Shown piece by piece: positions 4,355 through 9,051 of a stretch of DNA of 9,051 nucleotides (within the stretch, counting starts at the first letter, position 1; each line of letters opens with the position of its first letter). The position numbers and the translations under genes were made by a program. The notes under the pieces were generated by a model. That model did no database searches. It saw only the letters and a program-made list of their open reading frames with translations, and was not told where the DNA came from. The DNA is from Chryseobacterium sp. (GTDB lineage Bacteria > Bacteroidota > Bacteroidia > Flavobacteriales > Weeksellaceae): NCBI GenBank assembly GCA_030146295.1, contig JASLCD010000062.1, forward strand, positions 1 through 9,051. Reading direction: 5' to 3'.

Positions 4355-6802
4355 ATGAAAGTTTTAAAATTCGGCGGAACATCAGTCGCCCATTCTCAGA
4401 ATATCCTCCTGGTGGAAAAAATCATAAAAAAAGAATCTTTAAAAAACAAAATAGTCGTTATTGTATCGGCACTTCATGGCGTTACCGACCAACTGATCAA
4501 AGCAGCGGAATATGCATCTGTGAAAGATGAGAGCTACATTCAGGTTGTTCAGGGTCTTGAAGATAAACATATCAGTCTTGTTAAAGATCTTTTCCCTATC
4601 ACAGAACAGAGTTCATGGCTAAGTTTTGTTAAAAAACATTTTAATGATATAGAAGACCTTTACAACGGGATCGCTGTACTGGGTGAGCTTACCGACAGAA
4701 TTAAAGATAAAATTGCTTCCTATGGAGAATTTTTATCTTCAAAAATTATAGCCGCAAAACTTCAGCATGAAGGACTGGACTGTATATGGATAAATCTGGC
4801 AGACCTCATCAGAACAGACAGTAATTTCACCAATGCAAAAGTAGATTTTACATGCACAGAAAATAATATTATCAGTTTTCTGAATGAAAATAAGAATCGT
4901 ATTATCGTAGGCCCCGGTTTCGTAGCCCATGACGAAAAAAATAATGCAACAACACTGGGAAGAGGAGGTTCTGACTACACAGCTTCTATTGTGGCAGCTT
5001 CCGTTCATGCAGAAGAACTCCAGATCTGGACAGATGTAAGTGGAATGATGACTGCTGATCCACGTTTGGCTTCCAATGCGAAACCCATTTCAGAAATATC
5101 CTATCATGAAGCTATGGAACTGTCCCATTTTGGGGCAAAAGTACTTTATCCGCCTTCCATTCAGCCAGTCATGGAAAAAAACATAAACCTGATCATCAAA
5201 AACACTTTTGATCCCGATGCGCAGGGAACTTTGATTTCTCACCAACTGAGATCTTCAGGAAATGAAAAGCAGATTGCGGTAGGAATTTCAAACATGAACA
5301 GTATTGCACTCCTCACGCTGGAAGGCAGCGGCATGGTAGGAATTCCGGGGATTTCAGCAAAATTATTTCAGTGCTTAAGCCATGAAAAAATAAATATAAT
5401 CCTTATTACACAGGGGTCTTCGGAACACTCCATCACAATGGCAATCGAAGAAAAAGAAGCTTTACGTGCTGAACAAGCCATCAATTCATCTTTTGCGGAT
5501 GATATCAACCTGAAAAGGGTGTATGCTGTAAAAATTGAGACAGGACTTTCCATCGTAGCTCTGGTTGGAGAAAGTATGAAAAGCAGAAGCGGTGTGAGCG
5601 CCAAAATGTTCGGATGTCTGGGAAATAACGGGATCAATATAAGAGCTATTGCCCAGGGATCATCAGAAAGAAATATAAGTATCGTTATTTCGGAAAAAGA
5701 CAGCAAAAAAGCAGTGAATGTACTGCACGAAGAATTTTTTGAATCTGAAATTAAGCAAATCCATGTTTATATCTGCGGAACCGGAAATGTAGGTTCCAAG
5801 CTGATCCAGCAGATCTATGACCAAAATGCTTATCTAAAGGAAAACTTTTTAATCAATCTGAGAATTGCAGGAATTTCCAACAGTCGCCATATGGTATTTT
5901 CAGATAAAGGAATATCACAGGATGACTACTCTATCATTGACCGGCACAGAGAAAAAGCTTCCGTGCAGGGATTTGCTGAAGAAATTATCCGTCAGAACCT
6001 GAGAAACTCTGTTTTTGTGGATGTAACGGCAAGTCCTGATGTGCCTGAAGTTTATGAAAGTTTATTAAAAAGAAGTGTAAATATCGTGGCTTGCAATAAA
6101 ATTGCGGCCTCCTCAGATTTTAAAAAGTATAAAACATTAAAAAATACCGCAAGAAACCACAACTGCAATTTTTATTTTGAAACTAACGTAGGAGCAGGAC
6201 TTCCTGTAATAGGAACGATCAACGACCTGATCAAAAGCGGTGATAAAATTCAATCTATTAAGGCTGTATTGAGTGGAACATTAAATTTTGTTTTTAATCA
6301 ATATGATGGAAGCAGAACTTTTTCCGAAGTAGTAGCTCAGGCTCAAATGGAAGGCTACACAGAACCGGATCCAAGACTGGATCTATCGGGAACTGATGTG
6401 GCAAGAAAAATTTTAATCCTTGCCAGAGAAGCCGGATATCCGCTTCAGTTTGAAGAGATTGAAAACATAGGTTTCCTGCCTGAGGAATGTATGCAGGGAA
6501 GTGTAAGTGATTTCTATGAGAATCTTACAAAGTATGAAGATCATTTTAAAAACTTACTGAACCATGCTCAGAACGAAGGCAAAATATTAAAATACGTCGC
6601 AGAATTTGAAGAGGGAAAAGCAAAGGTGGGACTACAGCATATCGCTCCGGAAAGTGACCTGTTTCATCTTTATGGTAAAGACAATATAGTCATTTTCAAA
6701 ACCCTCAGATATTCGGAACAGCCGTTGGTTGTAAAAGGTGCGGGAGCCGGAGCTGATGTAACGGCAAGCGGAGTTTTTGCAGATATTATCCGTTCTATTT
6801 AA
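4355..6802 (+). CDS. thrA: Bifunctional aspartate kinase / homoserine dehydrogenase
   Basis: An 815-residue fusion, close to E. coli ThrA (820). The aspartokinase part (about 1-300) begins MKVLKFGGTSV with the catalytic-lysine motif KFGGTS and carries LGRGGSDYTA (201-210) and WTDVSGMMTADPR (225-237). Two ACT-type regulatory domains follow (about 308-380 and 396-460); both carry repeated SAK(L/M)F and QGSSE segments, where threonine normally binds to inhibit. The homoserine dehydrogenase part (about 468-815) has the Rossmann GTGNVG (475-480), SGTLNFVF (640-647) and DVARK (681-685), matching the catalytic Asp and Lys spacing of the family. It makes aspartyl phosphate and later homoserine. A TTG three bases upstream is in frame, but the ATG at 4355 aligns better with the family start. 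First gene of the operon behind the attenuator; thrB follows after ten bases. Confidence 0.97.
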   Translation: MKVLKFGGTSVAHSQNILLVEKIIKKESLKNKIVVIVSALHGVTDQLIKAAEYASVKDESYIQVVQGLEDKHISLVKDLFPITEQSSWLSFVKKHFNDIEDLYNGIAVLGELTDRIKDKIASYGEFLSSKIIAAKLQHEGLDCIWINLADLIRTDSNFTNAKVDFTCTENNIISFLNENKNRIIVGPGFVAHDEKNNATTLGRGGSDYTASIVAASVHAEELQIWTDVSGMMTADPRLASNAKPISEISYHEAMELSHFGAKVLYPPSIQPVMEKNINLIIKNTFDPDAQGTLISHQLRSSGNEKQIAVGISNMNSIALLTLEGSGMVGIPGISAKLFQCLSHEKINIILITQGSSEHSITMAIEEKEALRAEQAINSSFADDINLKRVYAVKIETGLSIVALVGESMKSRSGVSAKMFGCLGNNGINIRAIAQGSSERNISIVISEKDSKKAVNVLHEEFFESEIKQIHVYICGTGNVGSKLIQQIYDQNAYLKENFLINLRIAGISNSRHMVFSDKGISQDDYSIIDRHREKASVQGFAEEIIRQNLRNSVFVDVTASPDVPEVYESLLKRSVNIVACNKIAASSDFKKYKTLKNTARNHNCNFYFETNVGAGLPVIGTINDLIKSGDKIQSIKAVLSGTLNFVFNQYDGSRTFSEVVAQAQMEGYTEPDPRLDLSGTDVARKILILAREAGYPLQFEEIENIGFLPEECMQGSVSDFYENLTKYEDHFKNLLNHAQNEGKILKYVAEFEEGKAKVGLQHIAPESDLFHLYGKDNIVIFKTLRYSEQPLVVKGAGAGADVTASGVFADIIRSI

Positions 6803-6812
6803 AAATACAGTT

Positions 6813-7745
6813 ATGAAAAAAGTACAATTAAAAGTTCCCGCTACAGTTGCCAATCTGGTTTGCGGATTTGATATTCTGGGAATGGCAGTCCATGATCCCT
6901 ATGATGAAATGGAATTCAGGTTATTGGAAACCCCAGAAATAATTATAAAACATACTGATTCTTTTGGGCTTCCTGAAGAACCTTCACATAATGTTGCAGG
7001 TGTTGTTCTGTTAAAAATTCAGGAATACTTTAATCTGAAAAATGGTTTTGAAGTGACGATCCATAAACATATAAAACCTGGAAGCGGGCTCGGCTCCAGT
7101 GCGGCAAGTGCCGCCGGAGCCGCCTTTGGAGCCAATATATTATTAGGAAACAGACTATCAAAAGAGGAAATGGTCTATTTTGCCATGTTTGGAGAAGAAC
7201 TGGCTTCAGGAGTACGACATGCTGATAATATAGCACCTTGTCTCTATGGAGGAATTACCCTTGTAAAATCTACCAATCCAATTGATATTATTCCGCTGAA
7301 CAGTCCTGATTTATTTGTAACAGCCGTGCATCCGCAGGTGGAAGTTAAAACTTCAGATGCAAGACAGATTTTAAAGAAAAATATCACATTAAAAAGTGCC
7401 GTGGAACAATGGGGAAATGTAGCCGGACTGGTAGCAGGAATTCAGAAAAACGACTTCTCATTGATTGGCAGAAGTCTCAATGATGTCATTATAGAACCTA
7501 TCCGCAGTATTTTGATTCCGAAATTTGATGAAATTAAAACCAGAAGTTTGCAGTTGGAAGCTTTGGGTGGAGGAATCTCCGGATCCGGACCTTCTATTTT
7601 TATGTTGTCAGAACAAAAAGATACGGCAGAAAAAATAGCTCAGATGATGAAATCAGTATATGATAAAATTGACATAGAAAACTTTGTATATGTTTCAAAA
7701 ATAAATCCAGGCGGTATTGAAATCATCAAAGAAGCTTACCAATAA
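6813..7745 (+). CDS. thrB: Homoserine kinase
   Basis: Phosphorylates homoserine to O-phosphohomoserine with ATP, the substrate of threonine synthase. The 310-residue protein equals the E. coli length and is a GHMP-family kinase. VPATVANLVCGFDILG (8-23) is the N-terminal family block, PGSGLGSSAASAAGAA (89-104) the glycine/serine-rich phosphate loop, and GGGISGSGPSIFM (252-264) the C-terminal glycine-rich motif. The ATG at 6813 is chosen over an in-frame TTG at 6777, which would overlap the end of thrA and add residues not found in the family. It lies ten bases after thrA and eleven before thrC on the same strand, so the three are surely cotranscribed. Confidence 0.97.
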   Translation: MKKVQLKVPATVANLVCGFDILGMAVHDPYDEMEFRLLETPEIIIKHTDSFGLPEEPSHNVAGVVLLKIQEYFNLKNGFEVTIHKHIKPGSGLGSSAASAAGAAFGANILLGNRLSKEEMVYFAMFGEELASGVRHADNIAPCLYGGITLVKSTNPIDIIPLNSPDLFVTAVHPQVEVKTSDARQILKKNITLKSAVEQWGNVAGLVAGIQKNDFSLIGRSLNDVIIEPIRSILIPKFDEIKTRSLQLEALGGGISGSGPSIFMLSEQKDTAEKIAQMMKSVYDKIDIENFVYVSKINPGGIEIIKEAYQ

Positions 7746-7755
7746 AAAAACAGCA

Positions 7756-9051
7756 ATGAAATATTATAATTTAAAAGATCCTCTTGAAAAAATCGGTTTC
7801 AGAGAGGCAACCATAAAAGGTCAGGGAAAAGAAAAAGGATTGTTTTTTCCGGAAAACATTCCTCAGTTTGACAATGAATTTATTCAAAATCTTCATCGGT
7901 ATTCTCATGAAGAAATTGCGTACAAATGCATGAAAGATTTGGTGGGAGATGACATTCCAGAAGAGATTCTTAAGGAAATTGCTGTGGAAACAGTAAGTTT
8001 TGAAATCCCTTTGGTAAAGATCAATGAGCAGATATCAATCCTCGAGTTGTTTCATGGTCCTACATTAGCTTTTAAAGATATTGGAGCGAGATTCATGAGC
8101 CGGTGTCTGTCCTATTTTCTGAAAGATCAGCAGAAAAAAGTTACCGTTCTTGTGGCAACCTCCGGAGATACTGGAGGCGCTGTTGCTCATGGATTCTATA
8201 AAATTCCACAAATTAACGTGGTAATTCTATACCCTAAAAACAGAGTAAGCCCGGTTCAGGAGAAACAGTTGACCGCATTAGGAGAAAATATTTCAGCATT
8301 GGAGGTAAACGGCAGTTTCGACGACTGCCAGAACCTTGTAAAGCAGGCTTTTTCAGATAAAGAAATCAATAATCAGCTGTTCTTGACTTCAGCCAATTCC
8401 ATCAACATTGCGAGATGGCTTCCCCAACAGATTTATTATCTGATAGCATTGAAACAATGGATTCAGCTTCATAAAGAACATCCGGCCATCTGTGTTCCCA
8501 GTGGAAATTTCGGAAATATCTGTGCCGGGCTTCTCGCTCATTTCAGAGGTCTTCCCGCCAGTCATTTTATTGCAGCCTGTAACGCCAATGAGGTAATTCC
8601 TGATTATTTTAAAACCCAAAATTATCTGCCGCAAAAAGCGGTCGCTACCCTATCCAATGCCATGGATGTGGGAAATCCAAGTAATTTTGTAAGGATTTTA
8701 GAACTTTTCGGCCATCATTTTGAAGCGTTAAAAACTAAAATATCTGCCTATTCTATTGATGATAACAAAACAATAAATACCATCACAGAAGTCTATGAGA
8801 AATACGGATATATTCTGGAACCTCACAGTGCTGTCGCATTTGCCGCAATGGAACATTATCTGCAAGAAAATCCTGATCAAAAAGGATTTATCCTGGGTAC
8901 TGCCCATCCTGTAAAATTCCCTGATGCTGTGGAAAAAGCCATTCACATTCAGATTGAAATTCCGGAATCATTGAATGAGCTTATGAAAAAGGAGAAAAAA
9001 ACTGTAGAAATAAATTCAGATTTTGAAGAATTAAGACGATTTTTGCTTCAT
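7756..9051 (+). CDS. thrC: Threonine synthase (3' end cut by window)
   Basis: A pyridoxal-phosphate enzyme converting O-phosphohomoserine to threonine. The reading frame stays open for 432 codons to the last base without a stop, so the C-terminus is missing; family lengths near 430 suggest only a few residues are lost. HGPTLAFKDIGARF carries the PLP lysine at residue 107, the same number as in E. coli ThrC. ATSGDTGGA (about 135-143) and PSGNFGN (about 249-255) are the substrate and PLP phosphate-binding motifs. EPHSAVAFAA and GTAHPVKFPDAV near the C-terminus are also family blocks. The N-terminus MKYYNLKDP fits the fold-type II enzymes of this class. It follows thrB by ten bases and completes the operon. 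Confidence 0.96.
   Translation, partial: MKYYNLKDPLEKIGFREATIKGQGKEKGLFFPENIPQFDNEFIQNLHRYSHEEIAYKCMKDLVGDDIPEEILKEIAVETVSFEIPLVKINEQISILELFHGPTLAFKDIGARFMSRCLSYFLKDQQKKVTVLVATSGDTGGAVAHGFYKIPQINVVILYPKNRVSPVQEKQLTALGENISALEVNGSFDDCQNLVKQAFSDKEINNQLFLTSANSINIARWLPQQIYYLIALKQWIQLHKEHPAICVPSGNFGNICAGLLAHFRGLPASHFIAACNANEVIPDYFKTQNYLPQKAVATLSNAMDVGNPSNFVRILELFGHHFEALKTKISAYSIDDNKTINTITEVYEKYGYILEPHSAVAFAAMEHYLQENPDQKGFILGTAHPVKFPDAVEKAIHIQIEIPESLNELMKKEKKTVEINSDFEELRRFLLH

Noticed and set aside
6777..6812. Upstream TTG start for thrB overlapping thrA
   Set aside because: It adds twelve residues not typical of homoserine kinases; the ATG at 6813 gives the normal 310-residue protein.

Overview
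The window looks like chromosomal DNA from a flavobacterium of the Chryseobacterium / Elizabethkingia group (Bacteroidota). Four things point there: AT-rich sequence, promoter boxes of the TTG...TAnnTTTG type, little use of Shine-Dalgarno sites, and a run of small peptides with the MKNLKKLNR...GG leader familiar from Chryseobacterium genomes. The genus is inferred from memory, not from a database search.

Left part (1-2656, + strand): three housekeeping genes. These are a YicC/YloC-family endoribonuclease, guanylate kinase (gmk) and quinolinate synthase (nadA). The two gaps between them (about 95 and 105 bases) are not plain spacer. Each holds an imperfect inverted repeat with roughly 7-base periodicity that would fold into a long hairpin in RNA.

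Middle part (2657-4160): a cluster of six very small genes for cysteine-rich peptides of 53-69 residues. All carry a near-identical double-glycine-type leader. One is on the + strand behind nadA. Five are on the - strand in a tight, apparently single-promoter operon that converges on the first, and a bidirectional terminator lies between them. One - strand gene (3605-3772) is short enough to be missed by ordinary length cut-offs. No transporter, protease or modifying enzyme for these peptides lies in the window.

Right part (4120-9051, + strand): the threonine biosynthesis operon thrA-thrB-thrC. It is preceded by a strong flavobacterial promoter and a 33-codon leader peptide ending in six consecutive threonines, followed by hairpins and a T-run. 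This is the layout of a threonine-sensing transcription attenuator. The leader start codon lies only a few bases past the predicted transcription start, so the leader mRNA should be close to leaderless. ThrA (aspartokinase-homoserine dehydrogenase), ThrB (homoserine kinase) and ThrC (threonine synthase, cut by the window end) supply four of the five steps from aspartate to threonine. The aspartate-semialdehyde dehydrogenase step is not encoded here.

No stretch longer than 300 bases lacks a gene. I saw no tRNA, rRNA, CRISPR array or insertion sequence.
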